In this document: piece by piece, positions 35,560 to 46,239 of the stretch
Layout: every line of letters starts with the position of its first letter
How positions within the stretch are numbered: position 1 is the first letter of the stretch
Source: Eucommia ulmoides
Taxonomy: Eukaryota; Streptophyta; Magnoliopsida; Garryales; Eucommiaceae
Length of the DNA stretch: 64,000 nucleotides
Reading direction: 5' to 3'
NCBI GenBank assembly: GCA_016647705.1
Contig: CM028326.1
Location: 41,804,546-41,868,545 of the forward strand
Made by a program: the position numbers and the translations under genes
Notes under the pieces: generated by a model
What the model saw: only the letters and a program-made list of their open reading frames with translations
What the model was told of the DNA's origin: nothing
Database searches by the model: none

Positions 35560-37693
35560 CTGCGTTGGTCGAGAGATGGCGTCAAGAGACACACACGTTT
35601 CGTCTTCCGACTAGAGAGATGACGATGACACTACAGGACATAGTACTGTTATTCGGGTTGTCCGTGAATGGGCGAGCAGTTACCGCCCATGAGGGTATGA
35701 GACCGATCTCACGTTGGCAAGAACTTTTCCATGACCTCCTCGGCCATACACCACCAAAGGACAAAATCAAGTGCGGTGGCCTGAATTTGAAATGGCTACA
35801 GACCACTTTTGCTCGTGTACCTGCTGACGTTGATGGGCACATTATGCAGTGTTACACCCATACGTACTGCTTGATATTGATCGACACAGCATTGATGCCG
35901 GATAAATGGAGTAATTTAATCAAGTTAGGCTACACACCACTGCTCAGCGACTTGACTGGGTCACAAACGTATAATTGAGGTACTTCCACGCTAGTAGTGT
36001 TTTACTGGGAACTATGTAAGACATTGCGTAGAGAGACAAAAAAGATGGTCAGACCACTCTTTTTGTTACAGTGTTGGGCTTGGGGGTGGCTCTCGAGACT
36101 ACATCATGTGTCTCTATCTACGACGGCTGATGGGATGGGTGACCTAGAGATCGGGGACTTTAGGTTCCCAGGCGCCCTTAGGGGATCTCAGTACAATATT
36201 ATATAATTAATTTGTACGTATTTCAAATATTTCATTTCATTTAGTAATATTTAGTTTTGGTATTCGCATACAACTAGAACGTGTCTTTTAATTTGGATAG
36301 TGAGTCGATGCATGTATTGGTTGTGTATCGGGATCAGTTAGATGGTTTACGGGATGACGATGTCAGTTATAGATTTATGTAAGATATTGCTTATGTTTAT
36401 TTACTTACGTTTATATTTATTATTTAATTAATTTATTTGTTTATTTTTCGAACGGGTGATTTAGATGCCTTATTTGACCGATCTCTTGGAGGAATTACCC
36501 TCATACTGTAGAGATGGACAAGTCATATGGATGGCATTTGTTCCTCTTATTTTCTACGAAATCATGGAGTACCATTATCCCCATCGTACACTACGACAGT
36601 TCGAATTTCGCCAAGGGATTGCCCGGCTAAGTGACACATACAAGGACTTGCGTTTGATTAGTCGAAGAGGAAAATTTGGTACAGACTGGTAGACAGTGCA
36701 CGCGAGACATATACGGGCGTGGGATACTCGGCGACCACCTGATTTGAGTAATTTTCAGGTTAGGACAGAGGTCCTTGATGATTACATGCCTTGGTACGAG
36801 AAAGGTCACCAGAAGGTTTATAGTGAACCCGTTTTATCGACCGAACTTTGGCTACCATGTAGTAGGAGGTCGTTTGACGATAGAGGTAGGATTTAATTAG
36901 AACATATGTTTGTTAATTTGTATTGCTATTAATGTTCATTTACTTAGGTGTAATCAACTTTATTTTTCAGGAACCAGATATTTCACTATTGTTGTGTCTG
37001 AGAGAGCTTGCCTTACAAAAATGAAACACCCATGAAACACAAATGAGGCTTTACTATTAACGCGTGACACATGTTCCTAGGCCTTGTACTGGAAGTTGCA
37101 TACCAGATACTGGGTGACGTTGCTTCGAGGCCGGAGCGCATACCAAATCTACCGTTGGAGCCGTCTTCCTGGTTTGTCGTAAACATGGATAATGGCATGT
37201 ACCGCTCAGGTGAGGTAGTGATGAAGGACGCCACTGTCGGACCATCTACTTATGGGATGAACGATTTCTATTCAGAGTTTGGCGCCGACCTGGGTGTCAA
37301 TTGTGGACCGCACTGGGTGACATATTTGTCACCCCAATGATGGAGCATCCATCAATGAGCTCAACACCCATTCCTAGTGTGACATGTGGGGTACCCACTG
37401 GAATTCAAAGACACATGTCGCCGGTCCCTTGGTAGTTGGATAACGAACATGCGTTGCTGATCGTGAAGGAACCGTCGTATCCATCTACCATGGATTTGGG
37501 GAACGTAACTTAAGTCGATCATACATAGTAGATAAGATGGAGGAACTTCTACTTTCTTGTGGTGGCAACGAAAAAACATTAAACGTTGGGGGTACAGTAT
37601 ATAGAAATCAATGATATGTATTATAATTTGTACAAATGTATATAATTTAATATGTACATTATTTAATAACTTATGGAGTTCTTTAGAACTTTC

Positions 37694-37890
37694 TAAAACA
37701 TACAATACATAACATTACGAAGGTAGTCACACGAAAACACATAACAAATACAATATATAAGAAATACAGTACCTAATATCACAAAGATAGTAACATGAAA
37801 ACAAATAACAAATACAATACATAATGAATATAGTACGTAACATCACAAAGGTAGTCACATGAAAACACATAACAAATACCATACAACTAG
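37694..37890. repeat. 64-bp tandem repeat, about three copies
   Basis: GTAGTCAC/GATAGTAAC marks recur at 37722, 37786 and 37850, each followed by A(C/T)GAAAACA(C/A)ATAACAAATAC and ending in AACATCACAAAG-like text. Confidence 0.75.
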
Positions 37891-37899
37891 CTAAATATA

Positions 37900-38406
37900 T
37901 TTATTCTTCACTGGATATGTATCCCTCAGATAAGTAATCATTGTTCGTCATCACGTTATTGTATTCGTTTTGAGAGAATGTTCTGTTACTTGCGGCGCTC
38001 ATTTCATTGGCTGGTTGGAGTAGATAATACCGACTATTTCGCAACAACATTCGATTATCTCCATTCAAATTCATGTAGTAACATCTTCTATCTCCCTTGT
38101 GTCATCAATAAGACATCTGCAAGGCATCTGAAGACTTCAAAGATGTAGAACAAGTGCATTAAGAGCTCTTAAAGAATTTACAAGGTTGTTAGCCTCTCTT
38201 ACCCTGTATTCTCACTCTTGCCGTAGGCTGACACGATACTCAATCAGATTGGTGTCTTGATCGGTCCAATAGTCATCATAATATGGTAGTGGAACCCACT
38301 GTCTATAGTGATCTCAAGATCCAGGCCAACCCCAAACACTATATGAAGTTTCCTCACTTGAAATACCATATGTGCTTTCCTCACTCGAATTAATGTTTGA
38401 AGACAT
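37900..38406 (-). pseudogene. small MULE-borne ORF, unidentified, broken
   Basis: On minus the frame starts MSSNINSSEESTYGISSEET (38406) and reads on, through several stops, as YYDDYWTDQDTNLIEYRVSLRQE and NNLVNSLRALNALVLHL. Acidic and polar at the start. I do not recognise it. Its position between the PMD gene and the right TIR suggests MULE cargo. Confidence 0.3.
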
Positions 38407-38539
38407 TTCACGAATGTTATAGAGTAAAATTAATATTTCAATCTTTTTTTTTTCAATGACACAAGAGAATCTTATATAGACTCCGGACTTCAAATTACAT
38501 AAACTTGAATTGAATAAAAGATAAGGATGACACAGTTTA

Positions 38540-38945
38540 AAAAAAAAAAAAAAACACTTTTCAGCTTTTGTCATCTATATTTCAGCCTTTGTCAGCCTTA
38601 TTCAACAATCGTCAGACCTTCTAACTTTTATTCGTTGTTCATTAGTATTTTTGGACCACGCGTTTTCAGCTTTTTAATAGCCTTTGTCATGTCTTTTCCA
38701 GGCTTCATTAGTTTTTTTCAGCCTTCCTCAGTTTTTGCCATCAATATTTCAATCTTCGTCAGTTTTTTTCAGCTGTCGTCAACTATTTCAGCTTTTATTC
38801 ACTGTTCATTACGTTTTTGGGCGGTGTATTTTCAACTTTTTTCCAGCCTTTGTCAGTCTTTTTTTTTACTGTTGAATAACGTATTTGGCGATGTGTTTTC
38901 AGTATTTTCTAGCCTTTGTCATCGATACAACCATTATAACAGTTG
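38540..38945. repeat. degenerate TTTCAGC-CTTTGTCA simple repeat
   Basis: The phrase (TTT)CAGC(C/T)TT(T/C)(G/A)TCA recurs many times with variable T-runs. The 139-codon ORF across it (SFLSLCQPF-like text) is a by-product of the repeat. Confidence 0.65.
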
Positions 38946-39045
38946 ATTTCACAAATCAGTCGAAGATTTTTTAGTGTTATCAATATTGATTGACTATTCA
39001 ACTGTACTATATGGATTTAACCATTCAGGTCATCGTTTATCATTA

Positions 39046-39047
<2 letters not shown>

Positions 39048-39079
<32 letters not shown>
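39048..39079. repeat. (AC)n microsatellite
   Basis: About 16 uninterrupted CA dinucleotides. Confidence 0.95.
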
Positions 39080-39081
<2 letters not shown>

Positions 39082-39147
39082 TTATATTAATCTACAAACA
39101 CATTTCGATCAATTGCAATGTACACGATACTAGATCTATAACGTTCA

Positions 39148-39551
39148 ATGGGACGCTACTGGGTTTTGGAGGTCGAATTCTCATACTCTTTAGATCCAAG
39201 AGTTCGTTACTCTCCACGTTGGGTTGCAAGGATGCAGGAGGAATACACTTATCGTGTGAACCAAGCAGAGACTATCGTCGATGGATGCAGCCAATATAAT
39301 GTTCAAATAGTGTGTCAATTGGCTAGAACAATACCAATAGACATACCACATGATCTTCAGATGGCGTTGCATCGCTACCGCGAAGAAAATAATTAAATGT
39401 AAATTCAAATTCTTCGACACGAGCTTCAAATGACGGCACGTGAGCATCTCCAAGAAGGTTTGGTTGACGAAACTCGTATTTACATACGATACTCAAAGGA
39501 ACTTGAATATCAGTCAGATATTGAAATGTCTGATGATGAGAGTAATATATA
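39148..39551 (+). pseudogene. small MULE-borne ORF, unidentified, one stop
   Basis: MGRYWVLEVEFSYSLDPRVR opens an 82-codon frame to 39396. Text after the stop continues protein-like (RHELQMTAREHLQEG, YSKELEYQSDIEMSDDESNI) to 39551. This would be a protein of about 133 residues with an acidic tail, broken by one stop. No family recognised. It resembles the minus-strand ORF at 37900-38406 in style (Y..RV...A, acidic end), but I cannot show homology. Confidence 0.35.
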
Positions 39552-40316
39552 ATATTTTGGCATTGTTGGATTGTAGTTTAACTATGTGTTTCTTTTCTAG
39601 TCTAATATATCGTATCTATGTTAAATTATAATAACACTACTTCTACCAAACAATATACTTTTTTCTCTTCATTTAAATTCTAAAAACAAACATACGATAA
39701 GAAATATTTACAATACTACTACAATATGTAGAAAGAAACACATACTCCATTATAAACACAACTACTATAAAGTATGAGTTTGAAATAAAGTTTGTTAGAC
39801 AGAAGGATCAACAAACTTTCGTGCTCGGATATCTTCAAGGGCAGTAAGATATTCTATGAATATACCATCAGAAAATTCTACAAACTCGTTAAATTCAAAT
39901 AAATAGTCTCAACCCTTTGAGCCATCCTAACTGCCAAGTTGTTTATCAATTTCGATAAGTACTTCACCGTGTTACCTCTCTTATTTAGGAGTCGATCAAA
40001 CCTACCAATGTTTATCACATCCTCAACTGAAGCCTTGTAGTCATAGTAAATTACACAGTTTGTGAACATTGTTTGATTCAACATTAAAAGGCCTTAGCGA
40101 ATACTTCGTATGCCAGTATCTTTTTTACGCTCTGGTAAAGTGTCACTGCATACCAACTCTGTCCCTGCAAAATCACTATACTAGTTGCCTATTTTTGTTT
40201 TAATTAGCCCCCTAATGCGGTGACATGATGACCAGTTATGTAGCCATTAACATTCACCAAGTACTTCCCTTCAAAACAACCAATTGTAAAATTAGGAACG
40301 AATGAAAATAGATAAA

Positions 40317-40343
40317 TACATACATACATACATATATACATAT

Positions 40344-40415
<72 letters not shown>

Positions 40416-40429
40416 GTATATATATATAG
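40317..40429. repeat. compound (CATA)n/(CA)n/(TA)n microsatellite
   Basis: 113 bp of alternating purine-pyrimidine repeats. The CVCV-rich ORFs on minus here are artefacts. Confidence 0.95.
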
Positions 40430-41282
40430 TAAAAAACATTCACTGTGATCTTCTTCGTAAATTTTATTCATTATCTTTGGGAATAAAACGAAACAAGGTA
40501 GATACTACTAAATAAAGATTGATTTCAATAATATATGTTGCTTATTATGAACTGAGGTTGTTTCTATTTATAGAAAAAACTAAGGTGGAAAATCAACAAC
40601 AAATTGATGGGAAATTGGGGAGCAAAATGGTGGTAAAAACTTTGGCGGGAAAAAAATAAACATAAAAAAAAAGAACTTTTTTCGGAGGGATTTTTTTTGT
40701 CAGAAATTCCGTTGGCGGGAAAGTGGCTGGCGAAAAATGAGGTAGGCTCCAAAAATTACCTATATATACATCTATACTTTTAGAATTATCATTCACACAC
40801 ATTCATTCCTAGTCTCCATTTTCATTACTCAAAAAATCAGTTCAACTGGCAAGCAGGTCAGCAAGCGATAAAGGTAAGGGTAAGGGAAAAGGCACGGAAA
40901 AAATGAAGATCCATTGCACTGGTTAGGGTTCAGGGATAAGGGACCATACTAAGTACCAAGATGAGATAGGTACGTGGTTTGGAATCCAAATACATCCAGC
41001 AAATGTCATACACTCGAGCGAAGATGAATCGCGACACCCACTACTATGGTATGATGCCCAAAAGAGTTTGTGTTACCCCCAGGACGTGTGCAGTCTGTGG
41101 GATGTTATTACAGATTGTATGGTGTTCAACAACGACTAGATCTATTTGGTGCATGACTGAATCCCATTACGAGGAAACGAACTTTCTTAGTACATGGTGA
41201 TTCTTTCAAACAAACTATTCGATGGGTCAATCGTCGTTACCACGAGAATTACAACTACACTTAATGGACCAAGGATAGTGAA

Positions 41283-41630
41283 GTGGCAAAGAATTTACAA
41301 TGGCCAATGCTAATGGAAAAAAAGAACCTTTATGAGGCAAGGTCTCATATATACTACATCAAGATTCCTAAATTACGGTCTTTTGAAATTTTGAAAAATA
41401 AATTGGATAATATTAGCAAAATTTGTCATGCATTAAAACAAAAAATAAAACAAATGGATAAATGGATTCATATCAAACATAGACTTCACCAGATTCAGAA
41501 GACCAATGCTCTAAATATAAACAAGCAGACAATGAAGTACTTTACCGATCCCAAATACACCGATGACTCAGAACTGTCTGATTACAAAGACGGAGAGATT
41601 CACTACGAACGGTTTGATAAAACTAAGTAA
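41283..41630 (+). CDS. MULE-borne ORF, coiled-coil-like, unidentified
   Basis: An open 115-codon frame rich in Lys, Ile, Asn and Gln, with a heptad-like middle (LKNKLDNISKICHALKQKIKQM) and an acidic end (DSELSDYKDGEIHYE). A related frame may extend upstream to about 40880 through stops. It lies inside the MULE, between the PMD gene and the right TIR. It could be the last exon of an accessory gene. No function can be assigned. Confidence 0.35.
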   Translation: MAKNLQWPMLMEKKNLYEARSHIYYIKIPKLRSFEILKNKLDNISKICHALKQKIKQMDKWIHIKHRLHQIQKTNALNINKQTMKYFTDPKYTDDSELSDYKDGEIHYERFDKTK

Positions 41631-42017
41631 TTATCAATACCTAAAAAGTTCAATGATGGGTAGTATTTTCTAATTTATGCAATGTTTTATTTTTTTTTCG
41701 TTTTATGATTACTATTTGTACTTGTCATCGCTTTTAATTTTAATTTCAAGTCTATCTCGATTATTTTAAGTTCTTTCCTCTTTTATTGTGACCTTTTTTT
41801 TTTAATTGATGATCATTAGTAAAAAATTTTAATAATAATATCTACCAACCACCATAAATTGGGACCTATAATATTACTTAAAAGCTAACATTAAATTAAA
41901 AAATCTACAAATAAATGATATTAATGGATGCTCTAAATATTATGTTATTCCTATGAAAGGTATACACTTCAACATAGTGAAGAATAGGGCAACACCAAGA
42001 CTTTATTTTTTTAAAAC

Positions 42018-42353
42018 TCAAACACGGGGTTGTGAACCCCGAGTTCTATTTAGAACAAGAAATTTTTGGAGCCCCATTGCGTAATCTCTTGTATTACTTT
42101 CGAAGAGGTTCGTTATTTGTTTTTCTCCTTCCCCATCTAAATCCAACATCATTTCTAGGTCACTTTTTGATAGTCCAGAAAATGTTATCAAATGTGAGTC
42201 GAAATCTAAGTCATGGTGACTCAAATTTTCTTCTACAAGTTCGTTGTTTGTTGGACTAGTATCATCGATGTTGGCTAATGTAGATTGCAGAAAATTTGCA
42301 TTCCAATTAGCATCACTATTTGTTGTATTTTCTACTAAATCATCAAGCCACAA
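42018..42353 (-). CDS. MULE-borne acidic ORF, unidentified
   Basis: 111 codons on minus starting MWLDDLVENTTNSDANWNAN, rich in Asp, Asn and Ser, with repeated short hydrophobic-acidic patches (LSKSDLEMMLDLDGE). Upstream frame stays open for a few codons beyond the ATG. Composition resembles an activation-type or intrinsically disordered protein. It sits just inside the right TIR, pointing inward, where mudrB-like second genes occur in some MULEs, but I see no homology to mudrB. Confidence 0.3.
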   Translation of the reverse strand: MWLDDLVENTTNSDANWNANFLQSTLANIDDTSPTNNELVEENLSHHDLDFDSHLITFSGLSKSDLEMMLDLDGEGEKQITNLFESNTRDYAMGLQKFLVLNRTRGSQPRV

Positions 42354-43239
42354 GGAAGACCTAAAACCCCCGTGAGTTTAAGACAAGACGCCAGTATCGA
42401 ACGGCTACTTTTATAAGTATATGACTCTAACCATTCTAATTAGTATTTGAATATTTTAATTAAAAAACAAAATAAAAATAAAAAAATTATTTTATCATCA
42501 AATGATAAAAAAAAAAATTAAGAAAAATAATTATTTTTATTTTCAAATAGGGCTAGCTCCCAAATTGAAATGAATACTATTTATATTAGTCTACCTGCCT
42601 AACTCCAAGCTTTGTACTAACTAGATAATTAAAAAAAATAAAAATGTAAATCAGTTAGTTTGAGTTAAATGACATTTATACCCTTAAATATTTCAATAGA
42701 GTTTATGTTAACACTATTCTAAAACTTAAAGGGTTAATAGTGTATTTTTTTTATCATCTTCTTGAGGTTTTTGATTATGGGAAACGCAAATTTGATTGCA
42801 TTTCTCTCAACGGTAATTTTTTTTTTGAAAAGAACCATAGAAACATATTTCTATTCTACATTTTTGACATTTTTTTTGGGTTTATATCAATGACCTCCCC
42901 TGTTCTTTTGCATTAATCCATATACTTTTCTTGTCCTTTTACAAATACCAATTAGCCCCCTATCGTTTTATAATTTAAACCACTCACCTCCCCTATCAGT
43001 GAATAATTGCTGACACAATATTTTTAGTGACTAAAATACCCTCAACATAATTTGCCTGACATAAATGCCCTTTCTCCCTTATTTCTCTTCCTCATCCTCC
43101 TTTTTCTCCATGCATTTTTCTGTTTTCTTTGACAGCCACCTCACCATGGCAGCCATCGAACGACATCATCTTCTTCACCGAACACAGCCACCTTTACTTA
43201 TCACCATGGTTTTGGAGAGAGAATAGAAAGAATAGATTC

Positions 43240-43455
43240 ATGACACCATCGCGTGTCTGTCGCGTTCTGATGAGCTCCCTTATCTCGACGGACCTCCGTT
43301 CCAAGTACAACGTAAGGTCAATGTCGGTAATCACTAAGCCCAAGCTCGACAAGGACCGAAAATTGCTGATCGACCGCAAGGCGAAGGGCCACGTGCCCGC
43401 CGATAAGGACAAGAGAACCAAGTTCACCGTTGAAGACATTATGCAGAGTAGATGA
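43240..43455 (+). pseudogene. RPL26: captured ribosomal protein L26 fragment with internal deletion
   Basis: PSRVCRVLMSSLISTDLRSKYNVRSM matches the N-terminal third of plant cytosolic L26, and ITKPKLDKDRKLLIDRKAKG through DIMQSR matches its C-terminal end. About 65 central residues are missing between SMSV and ITKPK. The N-terminal 20 or so residues are replaced by unrelated sequence. Downstream, a frame shift away, VCDDAFMYHRKR hints at a second captured gene. A non-functional copy inside a transposon. Confidence 0.8.
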
Positions 43456-43680
43456 CGGTGACTGGGAGTTCGTTTGCGACGACGCCTTCATGTACCACCG
43501 CAAGCGGTGCCAACGACCTACTCGTTCAGGCTGAAATCCACAAAGCCACGATTCGAAATCTTTTGTATTTATGCCACGATTCGAAATCTCTCCGTCACCG
43601 CCGCTCCAATGATGAACCGCTAGAGAGAGAAATATAGGCAGAGAAAGAGAGAGAAACATGGGATAGGAAAAAATGAAGGA

Positions 43681-43936
43681 AAAATACATTTTGCACCTCA
43701 CAACTTTGGATGACTTTTAAATAAACACGATAGAATTTATTAGAGTAAAATGACTAAATTACTCTTAATTTCTAAGTAAAAGGATAAAATTGTTCCTAAT
43801 TTTAACAATTAAAATTAGGGGTAAAATTGTCATTCACTTTGAAATTAAGGGTAATTTAGTTATTTTGTTCTAATTAATTCACATGGATCTATTTGTATTT
43901 TTTTTTCAAAACTAAAAGGGTCAAAATGTATTTTTA
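43681..43936. mobile_element. 256-bp MITE nested in the Pack-MULE-like element
   Basis: AAAATACATTTTG on the left and its near reverse complement CAAAATGTATTTTT on the right are followed by further inverted similarity (GACTAAATTAC / GTAATTTAGTTAT). No TSD was resolved. Confidence 0.55.
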
Positions 43937-44322
43937 TAACCCATTTCTGTTTTTGTTTTCTACACATTCTCAGTACTCCGACCACCACCTCGGATCATCA
44001 ACATTGCCACCACACTTCCATCCACCACCAACACACGGCCACCACCTCCAACCACCAAGAATGTTTTGACACATCTCTCCCAAGTTCCAAACCCCTTCCC
44101 TTCCCCTGTTCGTGATATCTCAGTTTCAGACCCACCTCCTCCCTACTCCGGCAACGGCAAACCTCCACCACTTCTTTGCGACCACGCCATGCTTATCTGC
44201 ACATTTGTACAAGCAACAAAAGAAATTCTACTAAGCTACTCGAAAAGCAAAAGATGATCATTTCTGCACAAGCAACAAAATAAAACTAATTGAATAAATA
44301 ATGAAATTCCCAAATGACTGCA

Positions 44323-44700
44323 CTATGATGAAAATTCTGCAGAAGAAACAAAGTTTGCAGCTCTATTAACAACCAACCTAAACTCAACCGCAAGGGAACA
44401 AAACCGAATGAACTGACGTGAAAGAGGGAACAACAGATCGGAGATCGGAGAACTAGAAATCAAACATTTACCTGCCGTAACAACCGATTTCGGAATTGAT
44501 TGAACAATCGATGAATGACTGAACAGTGCTTTAGGGCTTGTTCTCCGATGAATCGATTTCAAAGTCTGGAACCAAGCAAACTCCGACGACGATCTTCTTT
44601 CGACAACCTTGATGAAGTTTCCACTCTTTGACGACGATAACGATGAACCCTATCAACTTCCGATGACCTTCAATGCCTCCAAGGTCTTTCTTCATCTCTC
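44323..44700 (-). other. possible second captured gene fragment, unidentified
   Basis: A minus-strand frame (KSIHRRTSPKALFSHSS, IPKSVVTAGKCLI) looks like gene-derived rather than TIR sequence. Not recognised. Confidence 0.25.
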
Positions 44701-44941
44701 TCTCTCTAACACAACAAAAATGAGTTCAAGAAAAGAATTGTGCAAAACCAGGAAAAACAAGAGGGTAAATCGATAATTTTACTTAGGATATTTTTTAATT
44801 GTATAATCTGATAAAAAACAAGGGGTAAAATGGTATTTTCACACAAAAAATATTGGTCAATGGAGTTGACCGGTATTTGCAATAGGACAGATGAGGTATC
44901 TGGTATAATGCAAAAGGACAGGGGAGGTAAATAACATAAAC

Positions 44942-45100
44942 TCTTTTTTTTTTTTGAAACGTAGAATGGAAATTCGTTTGTTAAGAAACGGATTTCCATT
45001 CTACATTTTATTATGGCTTCGTATATATGTTTATATATACCAGTTTTCAGGATTTTTTTTTTATTTAAATAACAATTAAATGGTAAAGAACTCATATAGG
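44942..45100 (+). repeat. right terminal inverted repeat of the giant MULE, outer part
   Basis: Outer ~160 bp of the right TIR. The inner part is at 42780-42879, across the inserted Pack-MULE-like element. The break point is a poly-T stretch. Confidence 0.8.
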
Positions 45101-45261
45101 ATTATTAACAAAGACACCCTAGATGTATTTATTATTTACCTCATGTCATTTTAGTGTCATTTTATCTAAAATTAGTTGTAAATGTTACTCTCCCAAACTA
45201 CATAATACAAACTATGCCTACACTCCTAAAAGTCTATGACAAAATTGATTATATTAACCAT

Positions 45262-46067
45262 TGATGAGGGTGTTTTTGGACGTCACTGAGTCAACACCAG
45301 GACTCCAGACACGTGTTCACTATCACCATGATGTGACTGTATTCCAGAATTCAAAATGTCACGCAAGAGCATACGACAACCAAGGATCCTTCCCTGGAAT
45401 TTCATTTGTAACCAGGAAGGAGCAGTGTGCCTCGCAGGGACGCTGCCGCCCAGAATTCTGTGCGTGTCTTTAGAAGGCCAACTTTAGGGACTTAGCCGGT
45501 TATCTCACCTGGCATACTATTCTAACTCATTTCTCCTCCAAAACTCCATATATCTCTGAGCTTCTCCACCAACTCGTCACCACAAGCTTGATAAAGGCCC
45601 ACAGGCTTTTCTAAATGGGCCCAAAAGTCCAAGCCCAATAATTATCTCCTAAACGGCTCAAATTATTGACTAAACATATGTTTTCGCCTAATTAACCATG
45701 TTTAAGCCCAATTAGGTAAAACTTATAATCTCCAACGCTTATAAATACCAAGGGCTATACAAGTCCGAAGTAACACTCAATGCTTATTTACATACTTGAT
45801 TCATTTTTGTAATATTTTTTCTTTGCGCTCTTACTCTCACGCCGGAGGGATTTCGCTGGGACAAATCCCAACTCGACCTTGTATAGGGACAACACCCTGA
45901 AGGGTTGGACTCTGGACTCCAACTAGTTAGTCCTCAAGTCGTCAGTTATAGATCACTCGAAGAATTTCCAACTCCAGCTCTGACTCAATAACTCCACCTC
46001 AGCAGGAGGACCCACATATTCCTGATTGGACCATACTCGAGGTGTTGGCCACTTTGGGACATCAACA
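45262..46067. mobile_element. solo LTR B, same family as 8720-9505
   Basis: 806 bp, TGATGAGGG...CATCAACA, TSD ACCAT at 45257-45261 and 46068-46072. Same order of motifs as solo LTR A, including CTTATAAATACCAAGGGC. It interrupts the LINE frame. Confidence 0.92.
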
Positions 46068-46189
46068 ACCATAATTTTCTTTTGGGTGATAATGTGGAGA
46101 AAAATAAATTACATCTTGTGAAATGGGAGAAAGTTTGCCAAGATCGAGATTCGGGAGGCCTTGGGCTTAGATTTGCTAGGAAAAATAAC

Positions 46190-46193
<4 letters not shown>

Positions 46194-46234
<41 letters not shown>
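46194..46234. repeat. poly-T tract (41 T)
   Basis: A pure T41 run inside the LINE reading frame, between NNK and the next conserved block. It looks like a local expansion, not a LINE tail, because LINE sequence continues after it. Confidence 0.95.

Positions 46235-46239
<5 letters not shown>

Larger units (their letters stand above)
26192..37508 (+). pseudogene. plant mobile domain (PMD / MAIN-like) gene, split by a Ty3/gypsy insertion
   Basis: The first exon (26192-26280) reads MAEFGPVD, stop, SFLYLQSDHRS. A GT...AG intron follows, then an exon to 26525 ending GAFELRKQQLDHTLIT. The coding text resumes without loss at 35560: ALVERWRQETHTFRLP, MTLQDIVLLFGLSVNGRAV, LNLKWLQTTFA, YILMLIG-like YCLILIDTALMPDK, TLRRETKKM and LLQCWAWGWLSRL. 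Later parts show MAFVPLIFYEIMEYHYP (36530) and ARHIRAWDTRR (36700), and the end RRNRRIHLPWIWGT near 37500. PMD proteins (MAIL/MAIN family) are known from host genes and from MULE and Ty3/gypsy transposons. Here the gene sits just behind the transposase inside the MULE TIRs. Stops and the insertion make it a pseudogene. Confidence 0.85.
42880..44941. mobile_element. Pack-MULE-like TIR element with captured ribosomal protein L26 fragment
   Basis: Left end GTTTATATCAATGACC and the reverse complement of the right end GTTTATGTTATTTACC are both followed by TCCCCTGT and TCTTTTGCATTA / CCTTTTGCATTA; similarity extends at least 80 bp. Outside it, the giant MULE's right TIR resumes across a poly-T junction, which proves insertion; the T-rich flanks (TTTTTTTGG / TCTTTTTTT) may hide the TSD. 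It contains gene fragments and a smaller MITE, but no transposase. Confidence 0.78.
20982..45100 (+). mobile_element. giant Mutator-like element (autonomous type, decayed) with nested insertions
   Basis: The left end (20982-21330) and right end are inverted repeats. CTTTACCATTTAATTG, CCTCAAAACTGATATATG and AAACGGATTTCC on the left recur reverse-complemented at 44970-45100. The match continues at 42780-42879 (ACATTTTTGACATTT, TACCGTTGAGAGAAA, CAAATTTGCGTTTC), because a later element (42880-44941) split the right TIR. Inside are a MuDR-type transposase, a PMD gene and small unidentified ORFs. Without the Ty3/gypsy and Pack-MULE insertions the element would be about 13 kb. I see no clear 9-bp TSD, which leaves the outermost bases uncertain. 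Confidence 0.82.

Noticed and set aside
38527-38946. 139-codon Phe/Ser-rich ORF resembling a membrane protein
   Set aside because: Arises from the degenerate TTTCAGCCTTTGTCA repeat; no start context or conserved motif.
40204-40443. Cysteine/valine-rich minus-strand ORFs
   Set aside because: Translation of a (CA)n/(TA)n microsatellite.
43194-43701. Minus-strand ORFs opposite the L26 fragment
   Set aside because: Shadows of the L26 coding frame on the other strand.
20982-45100. A 9-bp TSD for the giant MULE
   Set aside because: I compared several choices of end base (flanks such as TCGTGGGAG versus GATTATTAA) and none match; the TSD may have decayed or been lost to the LINE junction.
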